This document shows positions 6,523 to 13,907 of a stretch of DNA of 16,848 nt, piece by piece. How positions within the stretch are numbered: the stretch's first letter is position 1; each line of letters begins with the position of its first letter. The stretch is taken from NCBI GenBank assembly GCA_036273455.1, contig DASUHP010000172.1:1-16848 (forward strand), in the 5' to 3' direction. The notes under the pieces were generated by a model. It did no database searches, was not told the DNA's origin, and worked only from the letters and a program-made list of their open reading frames with translations. Made by a program: the position numbers and the translations under genes. The stretch is from CAIYRG01 sp036273455. GTDB taxonomy: Bacteria; Pseudomonadota; Alphaproteobacteria; Micropepsales; Micropepsaceae.

Positions 6523-7578
6523 ATGAACAGTATGGCGCCCGGTGACCTTCCGCCAGGCCGGACGGAAACCGATGTCATCATTATTGGCGCCGGGCCAATC
6601 GGTCTTTTCGCCGTCTTCGAGCTGGGATTGCTCGATCTCAAATGTCATCTGATCGACATCCTCGACCGGCCCGGCGGGCAGTGCACCGAGCTATACCCCG
6701 AAAAACCGATCTATGACATTCCGGGCATTCCGATTGTCACCGGCCAGGAATTGACCGAACGGCTTATGCAGCAAATCAAGCCGTTCGGGGCGCAATTTCA
6801 TTTCAATGAAATGGCCGACCGGCTGCACCGGCTCGAGGAGGGACGGTGGCAATTGTCGACCGATGCAGGCACCACTCTGGTGGCACCAGTCGTCGTTATC
6901 GCGGCGGGGGGTGGCAGTTTTGTTCCCAAGCGTCCGCCGATCGCCGGTATCGAGGAATATGAGGGTAAATCGGTCTTTTATGCCGTAAGGCGGATGGAGC
7001 AGTTCCGCGGCCGTGACGTGCTAATTGCGGGGGGCGGAGATTCTGCGCTCGACTGGACGATCAACCTCGCGCCGATCGCACATCGTCTGACGCTGGTGCA
7101 TCATCGCGATGGATTTCGCGCCGCGCAGCACAGCGTCAATCGGATGCGCGAACTGGTCGATGAAGGAAAAGTCAATTTTCACGTGGCGAGCGTGAAGGCG
7201 CTGCACGGGGCCGGCGGTCAGCTTGAGGCGGTGACCCTGGCGGGAGCCGACAAGAAAGAATGGCGCCATGAAGCGAATGCATTCCTCCCGTTTTTTGGCC
7301 TGACGATCAAACTGGGTCCGATCGCGGAGTTCGGCCTTAATCTGCATGAAAACCTCGTCCCGGTGGACACCGCGAAATTCGCGACTTCGACCCCGGGAAT
7401 CTTTGCCATCGGCGACATCAACACCTATCCTGGAAAGCTGAAGCTCATCCTCTCCGGTTTCCATGAAGCCGCCCTGATGGCCCAGGCGGCATTCCGCATC
7501 TGCCGCCCGAATGAGAAACTGCGTTTCCAGTACACGACTTCGTCGTCGAACTTGCAGAAGAAGCTGGGCGTGGCCTAA
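6523..7578 (+). CDS. Ferredoxin/flavodoxin-NADP+ reductase, thioredoxin reductase-like type
   Basis: A 351-residue flavoprotein with an FAD-binding GAGPIG at about 22-27, a second Rossmann motif GGGDSALDW at about 170-178 for NADPH, and the C-terminal FAD signature STPGIFAIGD. The redox CxxC of thioredoxin reductases is missing between the two nucleotide domains, and the C-terminus carries the extension (TTSSSNLQKKLGVA) seen in the ferredoxin-NADP reductases of Bacillus subtilis YumC type and Rhodopseudomonas. It should exchange electrons between NADP(H) and ferredoxin in the cytoplasm. A [2Fe-2S] ferredoxin gene starts 10 bases downstream, so the two are probably co-expressed partners. The ATG at 6523 is used; the ATG at 6532 is a possible alternative, as neither has a strong ribosome site. 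Confidence 0.93.
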   Translation: MNSMAPGDLPPGRTETDVIIIGAGPIGLFAVFELGLLDLKCHLIDILDRPGGQCTELYPEKPIYDIPGIPIVTGQELTERLMQQIKPFGAQFHFNEMADRLHRLEEGRWQLSTDAGTTLVAPVVVIAAGGGSFVPKRPPIAGIEEYEGKSVFYAVRRMEQFRGRDVLIAGGGDSALDWTINLAPIAHRLTLVHHRDGFRAAQHSVNRMRELVDEGKVNFHVASVKALHGAGGQLEAVTLAGADKKEWRHEANAFLPFFGLTIKLGPIAEFGLNLHENLVPVDTAKFATSTPGIFAIGDINTYPGKLKLILSGFHEAALMAQAAFRICRPNEKLRFQYTTSSSNLQKKLGVA

Positions 7579-7588
7579 TTCCCAACCG

Positions 7589-7897
7589 ATGAAGATTATT
7601 GCAACCGATCGAAAAGGCGTGGTGCACGAGGTACAGGGCACCCTGGGCTGGACCGTCATGGAAGCGCTGCGGGATGCCGGACTTCCTGTTGCCGCCGAAT
7701 GTGGCGGCGCCTGCGCCTGTGCAACCTGTCATGTCTATGTCGCGGAGGAATGGTTCGCGAAGCTGAACCCGCCCTCGCCGGAAGAACTCGACATGCTCGA
7801 CATGGCGGTGGCTGTCGAATCAAACTCCCGCCTGTCATGCCAGATACGCTGCGAGGAATCCCTCGAAGGGTTTACCGTCACCATCGCGCCGGAATAA
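7589..7897 (+). CDS. [2Fe-2S] ferredoxin, adrenodoxin/putidaredoxin type
   Basis: A 102-residue ferredoxin with cluster ligands Cys38, Cys44, Cys47 and Cys84 in the spacing C-x5-C-x2-C-x36-C, which is the vertebrate (adrenodoxin-like) pattern rather than the plant one. An extra Cys42 sits inside the first loop. The SRLSCQIRC segment around Cys84 and the acidic helix before it (SPEELDMLD) are the usual partner-docking region. Such ferredoxins pass single electrons to P450s, Rieske oxygenases or Fe-S assembly. Its reductase is encoded 10 bases upstream; no P450 or oxygenase is in this window, so the acceptor is unknown. The ATG at 7589 gives the standard length; the open frame upstream overlaps the reductase in another frame and is not coding. 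Confidence 0.94.
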   Translation: MKIIATDRKGVVHEVQGTLGWTVMEALRDAGLPVAAECGGACACATCHVYVAEEWFAKLNPPSPEELDMLDMAVAVESNSRLSCQIRCEESLEGFTVTIAPE

Positions 7898-8037
7898 GTG
7901 GCGAGCCCTCCCCAGTCATAGTTTGGTCACGCGAATCGGTCAGCTTTGGCTCTGGCAATCACCGCCGACGAACGGTAGATTGGGCCAAGGCTTTATTTTG
8001 CTGAGGAGATTCGCGCCTTCAGTCAAAGGTTCCCGCG

Positions 8038-8595
8038 GTGCTAGCCGAGCGCTTTCCGGAGAACTGCCCGGCTCTTGTACTCAATGCCGATTATCGGCCG
8101 TTGAGCTATTTTCCGCTGTCGCTCTGGTCGTGGCAGGATGCCATTAAGGCGGTGTTCCTCGACCGGGTTAACATTGTCGCGGAATACGAGCGCATCGTCC
8201 GCTCAGCCAATTTCCAGATGAAATTGCCGTCGGTCGTCTCGTTGAAGACCTACGTCAAACCGATGCGTAATCCGGCCTTCACCCGGTTCAACGTGTTCCT
8301 GCGCGACCGGTTTCAGTGCCAATATTGCGGCGCAAAGGAAGACCTGACGTTCGATCATGTGGTTCCCCGTTCACGCGGCGGCCGCACGACCTGGGAGAAC
8401 GTGGTCACCGCCTGCGCAGCCTGCAATCTGTTGAAGGGCGGACATTTGCCTCACCGTGCAGGGATGCATCCGCGCATGGCGCCGCACAAACCGTCGGTTT
8501 CCGAATTGCAGAATAATGGCCGCATGTTCCCGCCCAATTATCTGCACGAGTCCTGGACCGACTATCTCTACTGGGACATCGTGCTGGACCCGTAA
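8038..8595 (+). CDS. HNH endonuclease family protein
   Basis: A 185-residue protein with a C-terminal HNH nuclease domain. Cys94-x2-Cys97 and Cys126-x2-Cys129 form the structural zinc site, His107 in FDHVVPRSRGG is the general-base position, and Asn121 in WENVV is the central asparagine. The first 80 residues (ALVLNADYRPLSYFPLSLW, VKPMRNPAFTRFNVFLRD) form a conserved extension found in a chromosomal HNH family widespread in alphaproteobacteria and beyond. The family is usually single-copy and not mobile, and its role is unresolved. The start is GTG at 8038 with an AAAGG ribosome site 8 bases upstream. A 140-base gap separates it from the ferredoxin gene, so it may have its own promoter; I see no clear one. 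Confidence 0.9.
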   Translation: MLAERFPENCPALVLNADYRPLSYFPLSLWSWQDAIKAVFLDRVNIVAEYERIVRSANFQMKLPSVVSLKTYVKPMRNPAFTRFNVFLRDRFQCQYCGAKEDLTFDHVVPRSRGGRTTWENVVTACAACNLLKGGHLPHRAGMHPRMAPHKPSVSELQNNGRMFPPNYLHESWTDYLYWDIVLDP

Positions 8596-8671
8596 GAGGC
8601 CGGAATTGTGATGCTTGCGTTCGCGGCCGGGTTCCCGCAGTTTCCGCGCGCAGCTGTTTTGGGGGCTACTT

Positions 8672-9883
8672 ATGCCAGCGATAATGAAGAAAGCCGGATC
8701 GGCGCAACGCGGACGGGCAAAAGCTACGGCGAATCCTGGTGGCCGACGCTCCACAGCATCCGAAAATCTGCTGCTGGTTGCCACCCGCAAAGGCGCATGG
8801 ATTTTCCACGGTGATTCGACGCGCAAGAGCTGGCGCGCCGATGGTCCTCATTTTCTCGGTCAGATCGTCAACCATCTCATGCTTGATCCACGCGATGGGC
8901 GCACCCTGCTCGCGGCCACCAGCACAGGCCATCTCGGCCCGACCATGCACCGCTCGACGGATTTCGGGCGCAGTTGGCAGGAAGCGAAACAGCCACCGGC
9001 CTTTGCCAAAGTTGCCGAGGGCCAGACCGGGCGTAGCGTCAAGCACACCTTCTGGCTTACGCCTGGGCATGCCAGCGAGCCCGGCGTCTGGTATGCCGGC
9101 ACCTCACCGCAGGGTCTCTTTCGTTCCGAAGACGGCGGAAATCATTGGCAGCCATACGGGGCGATCAATGACGATCCGCAATATCGCAAATGGATGGGAC
9201 GCGAACAGGACGGCACGCCGGACGGGCCTAAACTGCATTCCATCACCATCGATCCGCGCGACGCGAAGCACATGTATATGGGAATGTCGGGCGGCGGCGC
9301 GCATGAATCGCATGATGGCGGCAGAAGCTGGGCGCCTCTCGCGAAAGGTCTGGAAGTTGTCGAGGGATTCAACGCCGCTGACATGACCTTCCACGATCCG
9401 CATTGCATCCGCATTTGCCCGAGCAATCCGGACCGGCTTTACCAGCAGAACCATTGCGGCATTTACCGGATTGACCGGCCTGCAGACGAATGGGTGCGTA
9501 TCGGCAAGAATATGCCGGCGCGCGTCGGCGATATCGGTTTTCCGATGGTCGTCCATCCTCGTGATGACAAAGTTGTATGGGTATTCCCTATGGATGGTCA
9601 GACGGTCTGGCCGCGCACCAGTCCCGAAGGCAAGCCCTGCATTTACCAGACGACAAATGGCGGAAAGACGTGGAAGCGCCGCGATGGGGGGCTGCCCACA
9701 GAACAGGCGTGGTGGACGGTCAAGAGGCAGGCCATGACGGCGGATGGCGGGACTCCGGTCGGACTATATTTCGGCACGACCAGCGGTGACCTCTGGATGA
9801 GCCGGGACGAGGGCGGCAAATGGACAAATATCGCCCGCCACCTGCCCGAGATTTACGCGATTGAAGCCGCGGTGCGCGCGTAA
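8672..9883 (+). CDS. Asp-box (BNR/sialidase-like) beta-propeller protein
   Basis: A 403-residue protein with at least five Asp-box (S/T-x-D/N-x-G-x-x-W) turns: STDFGRSW 95-102, SEDGGNHW 152-159, SHDGGRSW 213-220, TTNGGKTW 327-334 and a variant SRDEGGKW 377-384. Together with the opening strand NLLLVATRKGAWIF they indicate a six- or seven-bladed propeller of the BNR/YVTN/sortilin-like class. No sialidase arginine triad is evident, so glycosidase activity should not be assumed. There is no clear signal peptide; the first 30 residues are basic and low in complexity. The ATG at 8672 is preceded by GGGGG at a suitable distance, which decides it over the ATG at 8615. It starts a tight operon: the MoaD-like gene follows after 8 bases. 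The family commonly sits beside a MoaD/ThiS-like gene, and the function is unknown. Confidence 0.85.
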   Translation: MPAIMKKAGSAQRGRAKATANPGGRRSTASENLLLVATRKGAWIFHGDSTRKSWRADGPHFLGQIVNHLMLDPRDGRTLLAATSTGHLGPTMHRSTDFGRSWQEAKQPPAFAKVAEGQTGRSVKHTFWLTPGHASEPGVWYAGTSPQGLFRSEDGGNHWQPYGAINDDPQYRKWMGREQDGTPDGPKLHSITIDPRDAKHMYMGMSGGGAHESHDGGRSWAPLAKGLEVVEGFNAADMTFHDPHCIRICPSNPDRLYQQNHCGIYRIDRPADEWVRIGKNMPARVGDIGFPMVVHPRDDKVVWVFPMDGQTVWPRTSPEGKPCIYQTTNGGKTWKRRDGGLPTEQAWWTVKRQAMTADGGTPVGLYFGTTSGDLWMSRDEGGKWTNIARHLPEIYAIEAAVRA

Positions 9884-9891
9884 GCAATCCG

Positions 9892-10149
9892 ATGAAGGTG
9901 CTGATTCCGACACCTTTGCGCTCTTACACTGGTGCACGCGAAGTCGAGGCGGGCGGTGGATCGGTCGCAGAAATGCTGTCCGAACTTGACCGGCGCTATC
10001 CGGGCTTCCGCTTTCGCATGGTGGATGAGCAAAACCGGGTGCGGCCCCATATCCGTGTGTTCGTCAATGGCGAGCAGACATTCGATTTGCGCCGGCCGCT
10101 GAGCCCCTCCGATTCGATCCATATCGTGCAAGCATTGAGCGGCGGCTGA
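9892..10149 (+). CDS. MoaD/ThiS-family ubiquitin-fold protein
   Basis: An 85-residue beta-grasp protein ending exactly in Gly-Gly (HIVQALSGG), the thiocarboxylate-forming tail of MoaD/ThiS sulfur carriers. The strand IRVFVNGEQ and the segment LSPSDSIHIV near the end match the family layout. No processing is needed to expose the Gly-Gly. It is not accompanied here by MoaE, ThiG or an E1-like activator (MoeB/ThiF), so it is unlikely to be the housekeeping molybdopterin or thiazole carrier. Its constant neighbour is the Asp-box propeller 8 bases upstream, and its stop shares one base with the CoA-transferase start (TGATG). The activator and the sulfur acceptor or conjugation target are unknown. 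Confidence 0.85.
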   Translation: MKVLIPTPLRSYTGAREVEAGGGSVAEMLSELDRRYPGFRFRMVDEQNRVRPHIRVFVNGEQTFDLRRPLSPSDSIHIVQALSGG

Positions 10150-11360
10150 TGTCGAAATCCCCCGCCGCTGCGCCGCTGCCGCTCGACGGCGTGCGCGTAC
10201 TCGATGTCAGCCAGATCATGGCGGGGCCGTTCTGCTCCATGCTGCTCGGCGACATGGGCGCGGACGTGATCAAGATCGAGCCGCCGCCGGAAGGCGACCA
10301 GACGCGCCGCGCGATGGCCGCCCGGATGAAGGGCAAAGACAGCCTCGGCTTTTTCAATCTCAACCGCAACAAACGCAGCTTTGCGCTCGATCTCAAGACG
10401 GAAGCCGCGCGCGACGTGTTTTACCGGCTGGTGCAAACCGCCGACATCCTGGTTGAAAATTACCGGCCTGGCGTGACCCAGCGCCTCGGCATCGATTATC
10501 CGGCGCTCAGCGCGGTCAATCCGCGGCTGATCTACGCCAGCATCTCGGGATTTGGACAGACCGGACCATGGGCCAACCGCCCTGGATTCGATCTCATCAC
10601 GCAGGCAATGTCGGGCGTAATGAGCGCCACGGGGCAGCCGGACAGTCCGCCGACCAAGTCGGTCGTGCCGGTATCCGACATCGGGTGCGCGCTCTTTGCC
10701 GTGTACGGAATATTGTCTGCATTCATCCAGCGCGGCAAGACGGGTCGCGGACAGTATATCGATGCCTCTTTGTTCGAGGCCGCACTTGCTTTCTCGATAT
10801 GGGAAATCTCCGATTTGTGGGGGACCGGCCAGATACCGCGACCGCTTGGCACGGCGAACCGCTTCAGCGCCCCGTACCAGGCGGTCCGCGCCAGGGATGG
10901 CTGGTTCGTGCTGGGGGCGAATTCCAACCGGCTGTGGCAGAAATTATGCACGCTTCTCGAACGCCCCGATCTCGCGGCTGATGCACGATTCGCGACCATT
11001 CCCGGCCGGCTTGAGCACCGCCTCGCTCTGATCGACGAAATCGAAAAGAGTTTTGCGGCGCGAACAGTGAGCGAGTGGGTTGAAATACTGCTTCGCGCCG
11101 GAATACCCGCGGGCCCGATCCTGAATTATGCCGAAGCTCTCAACAGCGAGCAGACTCTGGCACGGAATGCGGTGATGGAGATCGATCATCCGGTGGAGGG
11201 ACGAGTCAAGTCGATCGGGTTTCCGGTCAAACTCTCCGAGACGGTTCAGCTCGTGCGGCGCCCGCCACCGCTGCTCGGTGAACACAATGAAGAAATCCTC
11301 GACGAGCTCGGCATTACCGGCGAGTTGCGAGCGCAATTAAGCAATAAGGAGGCGACATGA
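10149..11360 (+). CDS. Class III (CaiB/BaiF) CoA-transferase family protein
   Basis: A 403-residue protein with the family's N-terminal signature (VRVLDVSQIMAGPFCSMLLGDMGADVIKIE), the LNRNKRSFALDLK strand, and the C-terminal LLGEHNEEIL. Asp177 in VPVSDIGCALFAVYG is at the expected position of the catalytic aspartate that forms the acyl-anhydride and aspartyl-CoA intermediates. Such enzymes move CoA between a thioester and a free carboxylic acid; the substrate cannot be read from the sequence. It is translationally coupled at both ends: one shared base with the MoaD-like gene and a four-base ATGA overlap with the crotonase gene. Activation of an acid to its CoA ester, followed by the crotonase-fold partner, is a plausible but inferred order. 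Confidence 0.93.
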   Translation: MSKSPAAAPLPLDGVRVLDVSQIMAGPFCSMLLGDMGADVIKIEPPPEGDQTRRAMAARMKGKDSLGFFNLNRNKRSFALDLKTEAARDVFYRLVQTADILVENYRPGVTQRLGIDYPALSAVNPRLIYASISGFGQTGPWANRPGFDLITQAMSGVMSATGQPDSPPTKSVVPVSDIGCALFAVYGILSAFIQRGKTGRGQYIDASLFEAALAFSIWEISDLWGTGQIPRPLGTANRFSAPYQAVRARDGWFVLGANSNRLWQKLCTLLERPDLAADARFATIPGRLEHRLALIDEIEKSFAARTVSEWVEILLRAGIPAGPILNYAEALNSEQTLARNAVMEIDHPVEGRVKSIGFPVKLSETVQLVRRPPPLLGEHNEEILDELGITGELRAQLSNKEAT

Positions 11361-12127
11361 CCGGCCGGGTGACTTACAGCAAATCCGGCACCACGGGTTT
11401 CGTGCTCTTCGATCGTCCCGAAGCGCGCAACGCCATGACATGGGGGATGTACGAACAGCTCGGTGCCGCGTGCCGGGCGATCTCGGCCGACCGTGACGTG
11501 CGCGTTGCCGTGTTCCGCGGTGCAGGCGGGAGTTTCGCAGCCGGCACCGATATCGCGCAATTCCTGGAATTCACCGGTGGTGAAAGCGGGATTGCCTATG
11601 AGCGGCAGATCGAGGCGTCAATTGAGCTGATCGAAAAGGTCGCGAAACCGGTGATTGCCCTTGTTGAGGGAAATTGCGTCGGCGGCGGGCTGGTCATCGC
11701 CGCAGCCTGCGATCTGCGGATTGCAACACCAAATGCGCGGTTTGGAGTTCCGATTGCGCGCACCCTCGGCAACTGCCTTTCGCCACGCAACGTTTCGCGC
11801 CTGTTGAGCCATTTCGGTCCGGCGCGCACCAAACGCATGCTGCTCCTGGCCGAACTGATCAGCGCAAAAGAAGCGGAGAGTTGCGGCTTTGTGGTGCGGA
11901 TTGTGGAGAGTTCCGAACTTGAAGCCGTCGCACGCGAACTTTGCACACGAATTGCGGCACAGGCCCCGATCACAATGATGGCGGCCAAAGAGATGATCCG
12001 CCGCATCGGAACGGCTGTCGCACCCGATTGCGACGATCTTATCCGCACCGTTTATGGCAGTTCCGATTTTCATGAAGGGGTGCAGGCCTTCGTGACCAAG
12101 CGGCCGCCGAACTGGCGCGGTGAATGA
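11357..12127 (+). CDS. Enoyl-CoA hydratase/isomerase (crotonase) superfamily protein lacking the hydratase glutamates
   Basis: A 256-residue crotonase-fold protein. The first oxyanion-hole loop is FAAGTDI (60-66), and the second is in GNCVGGGLVIAAACDLRIA, with the GGG at 109-111. In rat mitochondrial enoyl-CoA hydratase the two catalytic residues are Glu144, just after this GGG, and Glu164 in the following loop. By my reading they correspond here to Val113 and a hydrophobic residue near Ile133, so classic hydratase chemistry is unlikely. Other reactions in the superfamily (isomerisation, hydrolysis, decarboxylation, racemase-like proton transfer) remain possible. It overlaps the CoA-transferase stop by four bases and is the last gene of the operon beginning at 8672. 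Confidence 0.92.
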   Translation: MTGRVTYSKSGTTGFVLFDRPEARNAMTWGMYEQLGAACRAISADRDVRVAVFRGAGGSFAAGTDIAQFLEFTGGESGIAYERQIEASIELIEKVAKPVIALVEGNCVGGGLVIAAACDLRIATPNARFGVPIARTLGNCLSPRNVSRLLSHFGPARTKRMLLLAELISAKEAESCGFVVRIVESSELEAVARELCTRIAAQAPITMMAAKEMIRRIGTAVAPDCDDLIRTVYGSSDFHEGVQAFVTKRPPNWRGE

Positions 12128-12190
12128 ATCGCGGATGACATCCGGGCCGCGTCCCGTCTAATGTCCGGCGGAAAAGACAAGGCTACGATT

Positions 12191-12739
12191 ATGACAAGTC
12201 ACTGGCTATTGGCTGCCGGCGCAATGCTCGCTTTATGCGGAGGTGCAAATGCGCGGCAGTGGGAGCCTCCTCCTCAAATGGCAGCGCTCGATTATTCCCA
12301 AATCAGCCACATCAAGCCCAATGGCCAGGTTGTTATGCTGTGGTGGATCGTGCCGGAAATCTTCATGCCGAACGCCAACAACCAGTCGCTTCTGAATGTC
12401 TTGTCCCACTATGTCGTCCTTGGCGTGGTACAGGGCCGGCCCGGCCCAAACGGAGCCTTGGCTTTTGATCCGATCCCCCCTCTCCAGATCACCGATCAGG
12501 CATCGCAAATCTACTCGCCCATCCCTGACAATATGCTTCCCGCTGATGTGAGCCAGGCGCTGGCCACGGTTGAGAACCTCGCGCGTCAGACTCCGGTAGC
12601 GCCCCTGGCCCAGGGAATGCATTGGTCGGTCTATCAGGCCGACACCATTCATAGCTGTGGCCAGGGCCGGATGTCGGTTGCGTTGGCCGGAGAGACCTAC
12701 ATATTCGACACGCCGATTCCCGGCTGCCCGAAAAAGTAA
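12191..12739 (+). CDS. Secreted hypothetical protein
   Basis: A 182-residue protein that I do not recognise. Residues 1-21 form a standard Sec signal peptide (MTSHWLLAAGAMLALCGGANA) with a cut expected before Arg22. The mature part contains one Trp-rich strand (VVMLWWIVPEIF), a Pro-rich middle (FDPIPPLQITD), and two cysteines near the C-terminus (in HSCGQG and PGCPKK) that could form a disulfide in the periplasm. No catalytic motif is evident. The ATG at 12191 puts the signal peptide at the N-terminus; the in-frame ATG at 12161 would add ten polar residues. It lies 63 bases after the crotonase gene and 131 bases before the envelope gene set, and could be transcribed alone. Confidence 0.72.
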   Translation: MTSHWLLAAGAMLALCGGANARQWEPPPQMAALDYSQISHIKPNGQVVMLWWIVPEIFMPNANNQSLLNVLSHYVVLGVVQGRPGPNGALAFDPIPPLQITDQASQIYSPIPDNMLPADVSQALATVENLARQTPVAPLAQGMHWSVYQADTIHSCGQGRMSVALAGETYIFDTPIPGCPKK

Positions 12740-12870
12740 CCGTTCATCTTCAAAAAAAGTTTTGTGTCTGCGCGCCGCGGGAACGGCACAAAGCGCAAGC
12801 GTGAGCCGTTGTCTAATCCGTTACGCGTCGTCTCGACGGCGCGGCAATTTTTAGCAAGAGGACACCGGAG

Positions 12871-13491
12871 ATGGACACACCCGTGCAAAATTCATCCGGC
12901 ATGTCGCAGCCGACTTCTGACGGCCTTGACATCTCCGCGCTGGCTGAGAGCGCCAAGGCTAAGCTCGGAGAAATCGGCGGGCCGGTCAAAGACAAAGCGA
13001 TGGAAGTGGCGTCACAGCAGAAAGATGCGGGCGCCGAACAGCTTGAGACGGCGGGTCGCGCGATTCACGGCGCGGCGCGCGAACTGGAACAGTCAATGCC
13101 GCAGATTGCCGGCTACGTGCATGATGTCGGACAAAGGCTTGAGAACTTTGCGTCCGATATCCGCAACGGCGGGGTCAATGAACTTCTCGGCAAGCTCGGC
13201 TCACTGAGCAAGGATCAACCGGCACTCGTGTTTGGCGGTGCACTGCTCGCTGGCTTGGCGCTCACGCGGTTTCTGAAGAGCTCCGCAACTTCCGGCGAAA
13301 GCTCCTCCTCGATGAACATGGGCGGCGTGCAAGCCGGTTCCATGACGATGCAATCCGGGACTACCGGCATGGGTCAGGGCGGCTTGTCGGGCACCGGGGG
13401 CCTTTCAGGCAGTGGCAGCATGTCCGGGACTGGCGGGTTCTCCGGCACCGGGTCGAGCGGGTTTCAAGGCCCGACGGGGGGTAACCGATGA
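12871..13491 (+). CDS. Membrane-anchored helical protein with Gly/Ser-rich tail
   Basis: A 206-residue protein with a long Ala/Lys/Glu/Gln-rich amphipathic region (residues 20-110), then KDQPALVFGGALLAGLALTRF (about 114-134), which is one transmembrane segment. It ends in a Gly/Ser/Met-rich low-complexity tail (141-206) with SGTGG-type repeats. The layout of a soluble helical part, a 'KDQP' turn and a glycine-zipper membrane helix resembles the DUF883/ElaB-YqjD style of inner-membrane anchored proteins. Alphaproteobacterial copies are sometimes named nutrient-deprivation-induced proteins; I assign no function. An AGAGGA ribosome site precedes the ATG at 12871. It overlaps the holin-like gene by four bases (ATGA) and is the first of three genes. 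Confidence 0.75.
   Translation: MDTPVQNSSGMSQPTSDGLDISALAESAKAKLGEIGGPVKDKAMEVASQQKDAGAEQLETAGRAIHGAARELEQSMPQIAGYVHDVGQRLENFASDIRNGGVNELLGKLGSLSKDQPALVFGGALLAGLALTRFLKSSATSGESSSSMNMGGVQAGSMTMQSGTTGMGQGGLSGTGGLSGSGSMSGTGGFSGTGSSGFQGPTGGNR
13366..13470 (+). repeat. Gly/Ser-rich coding repeat (SGTGG-type units)
   Basis: Within the 3' part of the preceding gene, residues 166-200 are built of imperfect units such as GLSGTGG, LSGSGSM, SGTGGF and SGTGSSG. At the DNA level the units differ at several positions, so this is an old protein-level repeat rather than a fresh tandem duplication. A flexible linker or surface tail is the likely role. Confidence 0.6.
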
Positions 13492-13907
13492 ACATGCACT
13501 TCAAGCGTTCCATACCGGACATCATCAGTGACGTTGTCCATCAAGGGACGAATCTCGTTCGCAAGGAAGCAGAGCTTGCCAGGGCCGAAGTATCGGAAAA
13601 GCTTTCCAATGCGGCGGTCGGCATCGGTCTTGCGATCTTCGGTGCCGTGCTGGCAATCCCGGCGCTGGTCATCTTGCTCGAAGCAGCCGTGGCGGGCCTT
13701 ATGGCCGCAGGTTTGCCGGTCTATTGGTCGGCCCTTATCATCGGCGGCATCACACTTATCGTCGGGATCGCACTCCTGATGGCTGGAGCCAGCCGGCTCA
13801 GGGGCGAAAATCTCGTCCCGCAGAAGACTATTCACCAACTGCAGCGCGACGCCCAGGTCGCAGCCAACGAAGCGAGTACGCACCATGGCATCAACAGAGC
13901 AGCTTGA
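13488..13907 (+). CDS. Phage holin family / DUF1469 (holin 3_6-like) membrane protein
   Basis: A 139-residue protein with an N-terminal amphipathic helix (DVVHQGTNLVRKEAELARAEVSEK) followed by two transmembrane helices (about residues 43-70 and 78-102) and a short polar tail. This is the layout of the Pfam family 'putative actinobacteriophage holin-X / Phage_holin_3_6' (DUF1469). Despite the name, chromosomal members occur in envelope-stress gene sets with DUF883 or DUF3618 proteins and are not phage lysis genes; no other phage gene is present here. The start overlaps the upstream stop by four bases, and its end overlaps the DUF3618 gene start by 23 bases, showing a coupled operon. Confidence 0.87.
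   Translation: MNMHFKRSIPDIISDVVHQGTNLVRKEAELARAEVSEKLSNAAVGIGLAIFGAVLAIPALVILLEAAVAGLMAAGLPVYWSALIIGGITLIVGIALLMAGASRLRGENLVPQKTIHQLQRDAQVAANEASTHHGINRAA

Noticed and set aside
8672..9883. Sialidase enzyme
   Set aside because: Asp boxes are structural and occur in many propellers; the catalytic Arg triad and Tyr/Glu pair of sialidases are not apparent.
12129..12143. Hairpin CGGAT-GAC-ATCCG after the crotonase gene as a terminator
   Set aside because: The stem is only five base pairs with a three-base loop and no T-run follows.
12780..12810. EcfG-type general stress promoter (GGAAC ... CGTT) ahead of the envelope trio
   Set aside because: GGAAC (12780-12784) and CGTT (12807-12810) are 22 bases apart, against the usual 16-17; a 15-base alternative has only CGTG. 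Not strong enough to annotate.
13488..13907. Holin-like gene as evidence of a prophage
   Set aside because: No endolysin, capsid, tail or integrase gene is nearby; this family is common in chromosomal envelope operons.
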